From: Buxus sempervirens
Lineage: Eukaryota > Streptophyta > Magnoliopsida > Buxales > Buxaceae
Direction of reading: 5' to 3'
Assembly: GCA_947561395.2 (NCBI GenBank)
Contig: OX387182.1
Coordinates: forward strand, 8,108,595-8,172,594
Length of the DNA: 64,000 nt
Shown here one piece after another: positions 44,556-54,961 of the stretch (position 1 is its first letter; the number at the start of each line of letters is the position of its first letter). The notes below the pieces were generated by a model. The model was given only the letters and a program-made list of their open reading frames with translations. It had not been told where the DNA came from and made no database searches. A program made the translations under genes and the position numbers.

Positions 44556-45098
44556 TAGGTTTGGTTAAAGTCTATTTTGTCCCACATTTTTATTAGGCTT
44601 ATATATATTTTTTTAAGCTTTGTCTCAATATCTCAAGAGAATATGAGTTGGACAAATTCGTCCAACTGATTTCTCTTTGTTTATTTTTATTATTATTACT
44701 TTTTAATTTTAAACTTTTATTAACTTTGTTATTTATTTGCATAAGAAACCCCATTAGGAAACTTACTTATTTACTAAAACAACCACACAAAATTTTAATT
44801 TGTCATTGGTTACATGGCAGCCACCATGGCGTACACGTGGCTGCCATGTAGCATCAAATTTCGGTTTTGTAAAAATCCCCAAACTACCATTTATTTATTT
44901 TATTCATAACTTAGCCGTTTGAGATCCGATTTGAGCATGGTTTCGTGCATCGGAATTGGCTCAGAATTCTCTTTATTATGGGCTTGTTATTTCAAAAATA
45001 TGGGTCTATTATAAAAACCTCGATTTACGTCCTCGCATATATGCCGGTTTAATATATGCTTCTTGGGCAATTTTATGCTGCAAAAATGGGTGTTGACA

Positions 45099-45115
45099 GC
45101 TGCCCTTCTTTGTCA
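45099..45115 (-). promoter_or_regulatory. Polypurine tract
   Basis: AAAGAAGGGCAGC on the minus strand directly before TGTCAACACCC. It resembles the tracts of Elements 1 and 2. Confidence 0.75.
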
Positions 45116-45739
45116 GAGTCACCATGGTGATGAATGACAAAGAACAAAAAGAACCCTATTTTTGTACTTTGCATTTCTGTCGACATAACCAATGAGTCAG
45201 GTCCTTTAATGTTTTCAAAAATGCGGAAGCGCCGGTGTAAGCTCTGCGTTGCTTTGGCTCACTTCCAAGTTCTGGGGATTTTCCTTGCCATTGGGCGTTT
45301 GGAATTGTTCCCCTTTTTTAGTTTGAATTGAAAAAGATGGTTTGGACTTAGACTCATTGACTTGTTTCGGCGTTGATGCAAAAGTGCTTCAACAATGTTC
45401 TTTTCCTCTTGTTTTTTCCGTTAACTTAAGCCTTCTTCTTTTATCTTTTCACTTTTTCTTATTTTTTTTGCTTTAAGTTTTTTTTGTTTTATGTTTTTGT
45501 TTTAGTTTTTTGTTTTATGTTTCAAGTTCTTTATTCCCCATGTAGGTACACTACCCTTAACTCTATTTGACTTATAAAGGGTTTAAGAGCTCTGAATCTT
45601 GGTTCAAATCCTATGATACAAAAGTGGGAAAATGAAAATTACAAAAGGGGCCATTTGCCCAACAGTTCTTCATTTTGTCTTCTTCTTCATGTCTTGATTC
45701 TCTGTCATTTTCAGGAATGGTAATATCTTGTTCAACTTT

Positions 45740-46150
45740 GCAGAGGCGTCTTGCTCCTTAGGGACACCTTGTCCTTCAGTCCTGGGAGACACTCTGCTCC
45801 TTTTCAGGTCTTTGCTCATTGTTCTTCAATCGGGAGGCTTTGGCCTCAACTTTTTTGCGGTTTGGAGATTCTTTGCTCCAAGGATGCCATGTCCTTCAAT
45901 CTTGGGAAACGCCTTGCTTCTTAAGGACACATTTTCATGTCATTCAGATGTGGAAGACGCCTTGCTCCATAGGGACACATTTCCTTGTCATACAAATGTG
46001 GGAGAAGCCTTACTCCTTAGGGATACATTTCCGTGTCATTTAGATGTAGGAGACAACTTGCTCCTTAGGGACACATTTCCATGTCATTCAAATTTGGGAG
46101 ACGCCTTGCTCCGAAGGTCTTCAATCTTGGGAGACACCTTGCTTCATTAG
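45740..46150. repeat. Tandem array with ~60-bp units in 3' region
   Basis: Repeats built from gggagacgccttgctcc, ttagggacacattt and ccatgtcattc blocks, degenerate at the left. Plus-strand ORFs through it are repeat-derived. Confidence 0.8.
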
Positions 46151-46500
46151 TTTAGGAGTCACCTTGCTCCAGGATCACATATCTCATCCGCAGGAGGTCA
46201 CATATCTCCCCTGTGGGATGCAATCCAATCAGGATCACATCTCCCCCAACAGGAGGTCTCATCTCACCCGCAGGTGGTCATATATCTCCCCTTTGGGATA
46301 AAATCCAATCAGGATCACATCTCCCTCAACAGGAGGTCTCATCTCACCCGCAGGTGGTCACATATACATCTCCCTTGTAGGATGCAATCACATCATGAAT
46401 ACATCTCCCCCACAAGAGATCTTTCCCGCAGGAGTTACACATCTCACCCGCAGGTGGTCTCATATCTCATCCGCAGATGGTACAATCTCTCATAGCCATC
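46150..46500. repeat. Array of short hairpins with CGCA-type loops
   Basis: Mixed units such as CACC-cgca-GGTG, CATC-cgca-GATG, CTCC-ccaaca-GGAG and ATCTCCC-ctgt-GGGAT alternate with cacatat spacers. As in the other arrays, arms vary together. Confidence 0.75.
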
Positions 46501-46570
46501 ATGGCATTCAGTCCACAGTCCAATTATATTTTGAGAAGAAAATTACCTATATAGAATCCTTGTAATCATT

Positions 46571-47490
46571 TCAAGTGAATTTGATCCTCTTTAAACCCCA
46601 AATTGTACTAAATCATAGAACAAGGTGGTTAAATATCTAATATGATCTTTTTAGTGTAATTGGCCTTCAGAGACACCTTAAGAATAATCTTAGAGAAGTG
46701 TTACAAATGGTGGAAATCAAATATCCTATTTTATAATGATTTGGGACTAAGAATGTCATAAAGTTCTCAAAATACATTTTGGATAAGTGGAATAGTCTTA
46801 AGATCCCTAATAAGGTCACCATACCAAAAATCAATCGATTCTGAAATAAAAAGTTTCGGACCCCAAAAATATTCTAAGTCTGGTTAAAAACGTTGACTTT
46901 TTGGTATATAATTTTTCTAGACAAATCTACAAGGAGTTTCGGGCTCAAATTTTGGTTGTAGTCTATTGAAGGGTATACACATCTCCTAGAATTTTATGGG
47001 CTCCTGAATCACTCATCTGGGTATCAAACCCAAAACGGGCTTTTTGATAAAAACCGGGAAAACTGGAAAGTTGACTTTTTACTGGTTGGGAGTTGGACCT
47101 TGGAAGTATTTTTATTGGTTCCAAATGGGGGGTAAAACCTTATTTACATGTAAAGACTTAAGTAAATTGAGCAATAAATACACAGGACATTTACTTAAAT
47201 GTCTTTCAGGTAAATAAGGGTGCTGTGTAGGAGGCTCAGGTTATTTGGAAAATGGTTAGAGAAGAAAAGGGGATGAAAAACTGTCAAAATCACATTTTCT
47301 GGCTAGAGCGCCTAGGATCGCTCAGGATCACCCCGGCAGTCTGTGGTCGGTGGTAGTTCAAATCAGAACGCCGACGATATGTCTTCAAGCGGTCTACGAT
47401 TTATAACGAGCGCCTAAGATCGCCGAGAATAGTCAAGGTCGGCGGTCGTTCAAAATCGAACAGAATCAGTTCCAAAACATGATTTTTCTC
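46571..47490 (+). repeat. Probable LTR 5' fragment (Tat type)
   Basis: From about 47070 the sequence follows the U3 of the solo LTRs at 40182 and 48438: ggaaagttgactttttactgg, a strong hairpin at 47139-47218, then GC-rich inverted motifs (47300-47460, cctaggatcg / cgccgacgat types). No TGTAGACACC start is clear; ttaaaccccaaattgtac at about 46590 may be a decayed start. The 3' half is missing. Confidence 0.5.
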
Positions 47491-48091
47491 GTCTAAACAC
47501 ATTCTAACATATTTATAACATGATTATCAAAATATATACATCATTACATATCATAAAAACATGCTTTTGTCGATTAATCACATGTAAATACAAAAACGAA
47601 GGTAAACGGTGTCACCTACCTCTATTCGTGTGTTCTTCTTCTTCCTCCTCTAAACCAGTAGTGATCACACTCTTCACGGTTGCAAGACAAAATCCAGAAG
47701 ATGAAAACCCAAGGTAGATTCTCTCTCCCTTCTTCTTCTCTTCTTCTTCTTAAATCGTGCGTTAGTCTTTTGCGGCTGTCGAAGACCAACGAATACAAAG
47801 AGAATTCTAAAACCGTATTCTCTTAGGGCATACTCTACACTTAAATACCTACGATCCCATGCAACACTCAAGTATCAATTGCAATGCAATCGCCCAATCA
47901 GAATACAGCATCATTAAAATTTAATTGTTATCTCGATATCTCACGATCCAACGGTCTGATCTGCGCCAAACTCAGGATCTCCGCTTGTAACAATACCCCC
48001 TACAATAATAAATTATTTCCATCCATAATAATCCTCAAGAATATTTATTATTATTTTTATTTTAATATTTGGGAAAATTCGGGGTTTTACA
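47491..48091 (-). repeat. Probable LTR fragment beginning TGTAAAACCCCGAATTTTCC
   Basis: On the minus strand a new LTR-like start TGTAAAACCCCG at 48091 is followed by AT-rich sequence and a TATTTAAG box near 47845. It is unlike the Tat LTRs above and may belong to another Gypsy or Copia family. It interrupts the LTR fragment at 48092. The other end is not defined. Confidence 0.45.
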
Positions 48092-48349
48092 GCCATGTGG
48101 CACCCAATTTCAGTTTTATCAAAAATCCCCAAACTATCATTTATTTCTTTTAATCATAACTTAGCCGTTTGAAACCCGATTTGAGCACGGTTTGGTGCAT
48201 CGGAATCGTCTCAGAATTCTCTTTATTATGGGTTGTTATTTCAAAAAGATGGGTCCTCTATAAAAACCTCGATTTATGTGCCCGAATATGTGATGGTTCA
48301 AGATATGCATCTTGGGAAATTCTATGGTGCAAAAAATGGGGTGCTGATA
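48092..48349 (-). repeat. LTR fragment related to 44837-45098
   Basis: Roughly 85% similar by eye to the U3 end of the LTR at 43022-45098, including aaaatccccaaact and ctcagaattctctttattat. It ends TATCAGCACCCC on the minus strand (one transition from TG) and is followed by Copia gag sequence, so it marks an insertion into the Copia element. Confidence 0.75.
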
Positions 48350-48437
48350 GTGACCATTGAGAAAGAACCAATCTACCTTTGTCTCTCTTCTTGAATTAAC
48401 AAAGTAAAAACTTTGTTTATAGGAGGTAAAGGGTTAT
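48350..48437 (-). pseudogene. Copia gag fragment, downstream part
   Basis: On the minus strand it reads NPLPPINKVFTLLIQEERQR, then a stop and IGSFSMV, continuing the gag at 50734-51357 after removal of the solo LTR. The remainder of Copia gag and pol is missing to the left. Confidence 0.75.
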
Positions 48438-50733
48438 TGTAGACACCCCAAAATTGCACGATTTTTGATAAATCTTGGAGGGGAATATCTTATTGAAATT
48501 TTTAATTCTTGGCATTGGGTTTGAGGTCCTTAACCCATTTGAATCCAAAACCACAAAGGAAAATGCCCAAATTCAATCTTTTGAGCAAAGTCAAACTTTT
48601 CCGGTTGAATTTTGTTGACTTTTGACCCCAAAAAATGAAATATTTTTTAAGGCAAGATTTCAAGATAGCTTTTCTCAGTAATTAGGTTTTTAGTCATGTT
48701 ATTGCATAAATGAATTTTTGAGCCTTTAGATCTTGACGAATATTTTGGTATTAACATGTTGAATCTTTTTACCGGACTTGAAAAACTAGAATTTAGTTTT
48801 GAACTGGAAAGTTGACTTTTTATTCACTTGGAATTTGGGTTTGGAACTATTTTTAATGGATTCAAATTTTGGGGGGGGGGGGGGGGGTGTTTGCTTATTT
48901 ACATGTAGTATCTTAAGTAAATGGAGATTAAAAAATACGAGGGCATTTACTTAAATGATATTACATGTAAATAAGTATTGCCTGTGCAGGTAAAGGTAAA
49001 AAAAAAGGTGAAAAATTGAACAAACATCTGCTGTCCGCATTTGATCTGCGGTTAAGGCATGTCCGCAATCCAAATGCGAACACAGACAGTTTTGAGAGAA
49101 TTTTTAATTGCTTGATTTTTTAAGCCTTGTTACTATTTCTACTTCTCTCTAGGGTTTCGTTCGTCTCGTTTTATCCTCATTGGTTCTCATATTTACTCCA
49201 ATTCTTGTTTCTAAAACTGAATTGGAACATTCTAGAACCTCTTAAGACCACCCTTGCCCTTACTCTTGCTTATAAATAAGAGGTCTCTCCTCAAGCAAAA
49301 GGCTGGAAAAATAAGGCTAAAAAGTGAGGGCTGAAGATTTTGGTTGGAAACTGTGGCTAAGAACTGTGTCAGAAACTGGAGATTGAAGAGCTCCAAGTGA
49401 AGAAGCGAACCTCTGCCTTTCTGCTTTCTGCAATCCAGGTATGCTTCTTTTATTTTATTTTTATATTTTTAATTTCTAGGATTATCCTGTCTCCTCTTTC
49501 TATAGAATAAGGCTTGTATGTGATTGTAACCCCAAACCTTAATCCAAGTACCTCGAGTATTTTCTCTAACCGTAAAACGTGAAGAGAGTTCTAGGGAAAA
49601 GGAGGACAGGAATGGACCCGTAGGATAGGCCCCTATATGTTATACTCTTTGATTTTTGTATTTTTAATACTTTATTTAGGCTATGTGATTGTTTATTATT
49701 GAAATATGGAGGAATACCATGGATCTATGCTATTCATAGCATTAGATTTTGTTTTCCTCCTAAATTGTTGTTTTTACATTATTTTCTCCTTTTTATGTTT
49801 TTTTGTTATTAGGCTAGGATTTTGGGTCTATCATGGTTAATATGGTAGATCTGAAATCGAAAGCCTTAAAACAACCTCTCAGGTTTCATGAGGTGATTTT
49901 TTGAATTATTTTAATTTTTGAGAGAAGATCCTATGGTCTAAACTCTCCCTTTTTATGTTTTATGGGTGTATCTGGCTTAGATCTCTCAACCAATGGGAAA
50001 TCTGGACTAGATCTGTACCCTAGATGGTTCAAATTTGCTTTCAATATCATGAGATGATTCTTTTGTTGCTTTTAATTTTTGAGAGAGGATCCTATGGTCT
50101 AAACTCTCCCTTTTTGATGATTTTCATCCACATGGGTGTATCTAGTTTATATCTCTCAATTAATGAGAGGTTTGAACTTGATTTGTACCCTAGAATTGTT
50201 CAGATTAATTTTCCAACATCATGAGGTAGTTTTAAAAGGATTCTAATCTTTCTGAGAAGATCCTACAGTCTAAACTCCCTCTTTTTGATGTTTTTCTTTT
50301 TAGTTTGTTTTCTTTGCCTTGATTTTTATTCAATCATGAAGCCCAAAAATGGTGTATTCATAAAAAGGATCTAGAATTAATTTGATCATTCATATGGAAA
50401 AAGCCATACATTTTTTATACTTTTTCTTTACTTTTTTTATTTGATTTTATTAGCAAGCCTTTTTAAAACATGAACAATTCTTGGCAACCACCTTGTGTAG
50501 ATGAATGGGGGTGCCTAACAACTTCCCCTATTCATCACCTAATCTCCTTACTCATCTCTGGTTTATTTTTTATTAGAGTTATTTTTACTCTAATCATGTT
50601 TTTTTTTATTATTTACTTTATTTGATTACTTTGGTGTCCATTCACACTCTAAAAAGGAATGGTCGCGATTCCTTCTTTTTATTGAGCCCGTGTGATGATA
50701 GGAAGTTATTTGATTGATTTTCCATGTCTCACA
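48438..50733 (+). repeat. Solo LTR (Tat type) inserted in Copia gag
   Basis: Starts TGTAGACACC and ends CATGTCTCACA; 2296 bases. Flanks are GTTAT (48433-48437) and ATTAC (50734-50738), each one transition from a common GTTAC, and the gag frame joins across the site (LLSN then PLPP). It has a TATA box (49270-49280), a 17-G run (48871-48887), a hairpin (48894-48975) and a decayed copy of the conserved LTR box near 50510. Confidence 0.88.
49270..49280 (+). promoter_or_regulatory. TATA box in solo LTR
   Basis: TTATAAATAAG on the plus strand, in the same setting (just before aggtctctcctcaagc) as in the other Tat LTRs here. Confidence 0.65.
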
Positions 50734-51357
50734 ATTACTCAGCAAGATTTGTCTCCTAACATGAATGTAAGACTCATTAAGTCCCATCAAGAACTTCATG
50801 ACATAGTCTTGATTTTGATAATCTATCAAAATTTTCAAAACATTGGCAGAGACTTCTGGAATTGGTCTATAGTTCATCAACTCATCCCAAAGTGATTTCA
50901 ATTGAGTAAAATAATCACTAATAGTCATCTGGCCTTGTGTTAGAGTAGAAATAGATTGTTGCAACTGAAAAATCCTAGGATCATTGGTTCGGCAGAAACA
51001 ATCCATAAGATCAAGCCACATGTCTCTAGTAGATTCAACATATAGAACACTGGAAGAAATATCTGTAGATAGAGAAATCAAGATCCACGAGTTTACCATG
51101 TCATTCCCGTGCTTCCAGATGTTATAGTTTGGATCATCAATTGCTAGCTTCGGTAGTGATCCATCAATGAATCTAAGTTTATTCTTTGCACTTAAGGCTA
51201 TGGTGATTGATCTGATCCATGCTTGATAATTGTCCCTTGTTAGGATTTGACTAACCAAATTCACGTTAGGACTATCACCACTATGGAAAAAATAGGGATT
51301 CAAACTCGAATCAACAGTTGTAGTTGCTGAAGTATGCATTGTTGCAGAAGAAGCCAT
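50734..51357 (-). pseudogene. gag: Copia gag, 5' part
   Basis: About 205 residues from MASSATMHTS to RRQILLSN. The N-terminal block NPYFFHSGDSPNVNLVSQ, then LTRDNYQAWIRSITIALSAK and NKLRFIDGSLPKL, is the Copia-type Gag N-terminal domain. The next part contains DMWLDLMDCFCRTNDPRIFQ and YFTQLKSLWDEL, the usual UBN2-like Gag helices. The frame is open up to the solo LTR at 50733; beyond it the ORF continues only into LTR sequence. The nucleocapsid knuckle and pol are absent. The 16 bases between the ATG and the primer site fit a very short leader. Now a truncated pseudogene. Confidence 0.88.
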
Positions 51358-51372
51358 TAGAACAGCTTCAGT

Positions 51373-51384
51373 GCTCTAATACCA
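51373..51384 (-). promoter_or_regulatory. Copia primer binding site, tRNA-Met type
   Basis: TGGTATTAGAGC on the minus strand directly follows the LTR end TCA. It is one base from the common TGGTATCAGAGC site of plant Copia elements. Confidence 0.85.
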
Positions 51385-51625
51385 TGAAGAAAATACCAGA
51401 AGAAAGAAATCAAGAGTAGATCAAGAACAGTAGAGAGAAAACTCTGAACTGGAGAAGAGAAAAATGATCTCTGTATTCTCATTTTTTGAAATTCTGTACA
51501 ATAGGCTTTATATAATGAACTTACGATCTAACTATATACAGTTAACAAACTAACTAACTATATTGATAGCTAATCAGTTTAACTATATACAATTAGCAAA
51601 TCTAACTAATTTAGCTTAGCTGTCA
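51385..51625 (-). repeat. Copia 5' LTR, short (about 241 bp)
   Basis: On the minus strand it begins TGACAGC at 51625 and ends TTTCTTCA before the primer site. A TATA box (CATTATATAAAG, 51506-51517) lies inside. The right border is inferred from the TG and from the LINE sequence that follows. Confidence 0.65.
51506..51517 (-). promoter_or_regulatory. TATA box in Copia LTR
   Basis: CATTATATAAAG on the minus strand, centrally in the short LTR. Confidence 0.6.
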
Positions 51626-52477
51626 AGTTCCCATGTCCGCATCAACTTGATTTCTTCTCTGCAAGATCAGCTTCTCAACACATTAGCTACTATCCACACG
51701 CTTCCCCGCATCACCCACTTTCTTTATTGGCATAGCTGCTTCAATCCCCACAAGTGATTCAATCTGCAAGGAGCCTCCAAAAAGTTACAAGAAGGAAAAT
51801 TTGTATTCTTCATTACCTGTGCCTCGTAGCCCTGATGATCTACCGCAAGCTGCCATGCTGATTTCAATAACAGGGCCTGGTTCATTTCCCATGCCTTCTT
51901 AACGTTTAAACCCCCATTACACCAAGGCCGATTTATCCTCTCCCATCAAATAGTGCGCATGCTCTTAGAATGAGAACCCTTTGCTCCAGAAAAAAGTGCT
52001 CGCTATTTGATCAATTCGGTTTGTTGTTTCTCTTATGCTGAAGCAATTCATAAAATGAAGAGGTTGAGCACTAAGAACCGATTGAACAAGGACCAACTTA
52101 CCCATCTGAGATAGTACCAAAGCTTTCCACCCTGATAATCTAGCATTCATCTTTTTCAACAGCATTTCGCAATCTCGGGCTTTCGGTTTACGACCAAGAA
52201 TGGGCATTCCCAGATACTTTGGCATGTCGTTTGACCTTGCCACCTTGAAATTTCTTCTTATCTGCACTCTCCTAGATTTTGAAATATTGCGGCTGAACTT
52301 GAGAGATGACTTTGCACCATTGATTTGCTACCCAGATTCCACACAATATTTGTGCAGTAGCCTCACCATTGCATGTGATTCTCTTTCATTGGTATCACTA
52401 TAGATCATCATGTCATCTGCATACATCACATTTGAAATAGGCATGCCACGCTGCCAAAGGCTGACCCCTCAAAACCG
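51626..52477 (-). pseudogene. LINE reverse transcriptase, C-terminal part
   Basis: Minus-strand L1-like RT. The catalytic motif YADD is at 52412-52423, preceded by RGMPISNVM and followed by MMIYSDTNERESHAM. Next comes KYLGMPILGRKPK (52190-52235) and LSGWKALVLSQMGKLVLVQS, the usual L1 post-RT region, then IASTFFWSKG. A stop follows near 51963 and the frame decays; traces (WCNGGLNVKKAWEMNQALL) continue to about 51850. It is the continuation of 57184-58290, from which it is separated by the foldback element. The Copia LTR interrupts it on the left. Confidence 0.85.
52469..52477. repeat. 9-bp target duplication TCAAAACCG, left
   Basis: TCAAAACCG is repeated at 57175-57183 on the other side of the foldback element. 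A 9-bp duplication is typical of the Mutator superfamily. Confidence 0.88.
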
Positions 52478-53129
52478 CAGCCGTTTTCCACTACGAGGAA
52501 ATCCTGTTTCGATTCCACTTGGGAGGGCTTGGGGACGACACGCGTCCCAGGCGGTCACACTCCTCATCAGTCGCTTTTGAGAGGAAATTGGCTGGCTCCG
52601 TTTTTGAGCCAGCCAACGCCGATCGGAGCCGTTTTCAAAAAATTGCTCATGTACGCATTTAAACACTCTGAGCGTATTCTACCTAATAACCTTCACGCTC
52701 GAGCGAGCGCAAATCTCCTCCAAACCGCAACTCTCGGGTTTCTGAGATTCCCCTCTTGAGCATTGACGCTCGAGCGAGCCTAAATCAGCCCAAAACCACC
52801 ACCCTGGGTTTTTCTGAGTTTATATTACCAAAACATTGACGCTCAAGCAAGCGCAAATCTCACCCAAACCGCCATCCTGGGCTTTTCTGATAATGTAGAA
52901 TCACGCTTGGACGCTCGAGCAAGCCGAAATCGGTCAAAAACCGCCTCTCGGGCTTCTCTGAGTAGCGATTACCTAAGCCTTGACGCTCGAGCGAGGGTAA
53001 ATCGTACCCAAACCGCCACCCTGGGCTTTTCTGAGGTATTATTATTATTATTATACCCTTCATGCTCGCGCACGCGGAATTCGCTCAAAAAACGTCGTAC
53101 TTAATGTTTTTAGAATCCTTACACATGCG

Positions 53130-54856
53130 AGCCCTTGTACCTGGGGTTGAGAGGACTTGTAACCGGGCTTGTGAGGGCTTGTAACTGGGGTTGTGAGGAC
53201 TTGTAATAGGGGTTGTGAGGACTTGTAACTTCGCTTGTGAGGACTTGTAACTGGGGTTGTGAGGACTTGTAAAAGGGGTTGTGAGGACTTGTAACAGGGC
53301 TTGTGAGGACTTGTAACAGAGGTTGTCAGGACTCGTAACAGGGCTTAACAGGACTTGTAACCGGGGTTGTGAGGACTTGTAACAGGGGTTGTGAGGACTT
53401 GTAACAGGGCTTGACAGGACTTGTAACCGGGCTTGTGAGGACTTGTAACAAGGGTTGAGAGGACTTGTAACAGGGCTTGTGAGGACTTGTAACAGGGCTT
53501 GTAAGGACTTGTAAAAGGGGTTGACAGGACTTGTAACCGGGCTTGTGAGGACTTGTAACAGGGGTTGAGAGGACTTGTAACAGGGCTTGTGAGGACTTGT
53601 AACAGGCCTTGTAAAGACTTGTAACAGGGGTTGTGAGGACATGTAACAGGGCTTGACAGGACTTGTAATTGGGGTTGTGAGGACTTGTAACCGGGGTTGT
53701 GAGGACTTGTAACTGGGGTTGTGAGGACTTGTAACATGGCTTGACAGGACTTGTAACCGGGCTTGTGAGGACTTGTAACAGGGGTTGAGAGGACTTGTAA
53801 CAGGGCTTGTGAGGACTTGTAACAGGAGTTGAGAGGACTTGTAGCAGGGCTTGTGAGGACTTGTAACAGGGGTTGTGAGGACTTGTAACAGGGCTTGACA
53901 GGACTTGTAATTGGGGTTGTGAGGACTTGTAAGCGGGGTTGTGAGGACTTGTAACTGGGGTTTTGAGGACTTGTAACAGGGCTTGTGAGGACTTGTAACA
54001 GGGGTTGAGAGGACTTGTAACAGGGCTTGACAGGACTTATAACTGGGGTTGTGAGGACTTGTAAGAGGGGTTGTGAGGACTTGTAAAAGGGGTTGACAGG
54101 ACTTGTAACCGGGCTTGTGAGAACTTGTAACAGGGGTTGAGAGGACTTGTAACAGGGCTTGTGAGGACTTGTAACAGGGGTTGTGAGGACTTGTAACAGG
54201 GCTTGACAGGACTTGTAACTGGGGTTGTGAGGACTTGTAACCGGGCTTGTGAGGACTTGTAACAGGGCTTGACAGGACTTGTAAGAGGGGTTGTGAGAAC
54301 TTGTAAAAGGGGTTGTGAGGACTTGTAACTGGGGTTGAGAAGACTTGTAACAGGGCTTGATAGGACTTGTAACTGGGGTTGTGAGGACTTGTAACAGGGG
54401 TTGTGAGGACTTGTAACTGGGGTTGAGAGGACTTGTAACAGGGCTTGACAGGACTTGTAACTGGGGTTGTGAGGACTTGTAACAAGGGTTGTGAGGACTT
54501 GCAACAGGGCTTGACAGGACTTGTAACCGGGCTTGTGAGGACTTGTAACAGGGGTTGAGAGGACTTGTAACAGGGCTTGTGAGGACTTGTAACAGGGCTT
54601 GACAGGACTTGTAATTGGGGTTGTGAGGACTTGTAACCGGGGTTGTGAGGACTTGTAACTGGGGTTGTGAGGACTTGAACAGGGCTTAAGAGGACTTGTA
54701 ACAGGGCTTGTGAGGACTTGTAACAGGGGTTAAGAGGACTTGAAACAGGGGTTGAGAGGACTTGTAACAGGGCTTGACAGGACTTGTAACTGGGCTTGTG
54801 AGGACTTGTAAGAGGGGTTGTGAGGACTTGTAAAAGGGGTTGTGAGGACTTGTGAT
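53130..54856 (+). repeat. 22-bp minisatellite array, left arm
   Basis: Roughly 75-80 units of the form acttgtaacaggg-ttg-gagg, with variants (c or g at one place; tgagg, agagg or acagg ends). Because 22 is one more than a multiple of 3, three units form a 66-base, 22-residue cycle that is open in all three minus-strand frames. This explains a 466-residue ORF without any protein family signature. Confidence 0.95.
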
Positions 54857-54961
54857 TTCAAGATGGTGCCATGGAGTGGTTAGAGAAGAAACGGTCTTCC
54901 TTTTAATTATAAAGGATGTTTCCACTCCTGCGTCACATCATAAATAAAGATTCCACTACCC

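Larger units (their letters stand above)
43022..45098 (-). repeat. LTR related to that of Element 1
   Basis: On the minus strand it starts TGTCAACACCC at 45098 and ends near TGTGCACA at 43022. The terminal 90 bases resemble the matching end of the Element 1 LTR (gagtcgccactacctg, then a gtgcaggtagacac-like block). It has a CT-rich tandem segment (44390-44555), a TATA box (44314-44324) and a perfect 13-bp hairpin (44812-44849). Confidence 0.8.
43022..46570 (-). mobile_element. Partial LTR retrotransposon: 3' LTR, PPT, 3' arrays
   Basis: A minus-strand element with its 3' LTR at 43022-45098, a polypurine tract, then 1.4 kb of 3' non-coding sequence with two repeat arrays. Gag, primer site and a complete 5' LTR are missing. 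A related LTR fragment sits at 48092-48349, but the flanks differ (gctgg on the left, gtgac on the right), so the two ends are not from one simple insertion. The inner limit at 46570 is approximate. Confidence 0.65.

Noticed and set aside
43022-48349. A simple complete LTR retrotransposon bounded by 43022-45098 and 48092-48349
   Set aside because: Flanking 5-mers do not match, hosts on the two sides differ, and no gag or primer site is found inside.
51965-52267. Host gene with a reverse transcriptase-like fold
   Set aside because: Motifs (YADD, KYLGMP, GWK..LSQ.GK) are those of L1-type LINE ORF2 and the frame is decayed.
53085-54485. 466-codon minus-strand ORF (and ORFs at 54916-55719, 55500-56357) as a repetitive structural protein gene
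   Set aside because: The reading comes from the 22-bp minisatellite, which is open in all three frames. There is no start context, no family match, and the same happens in reverse in the other arm.
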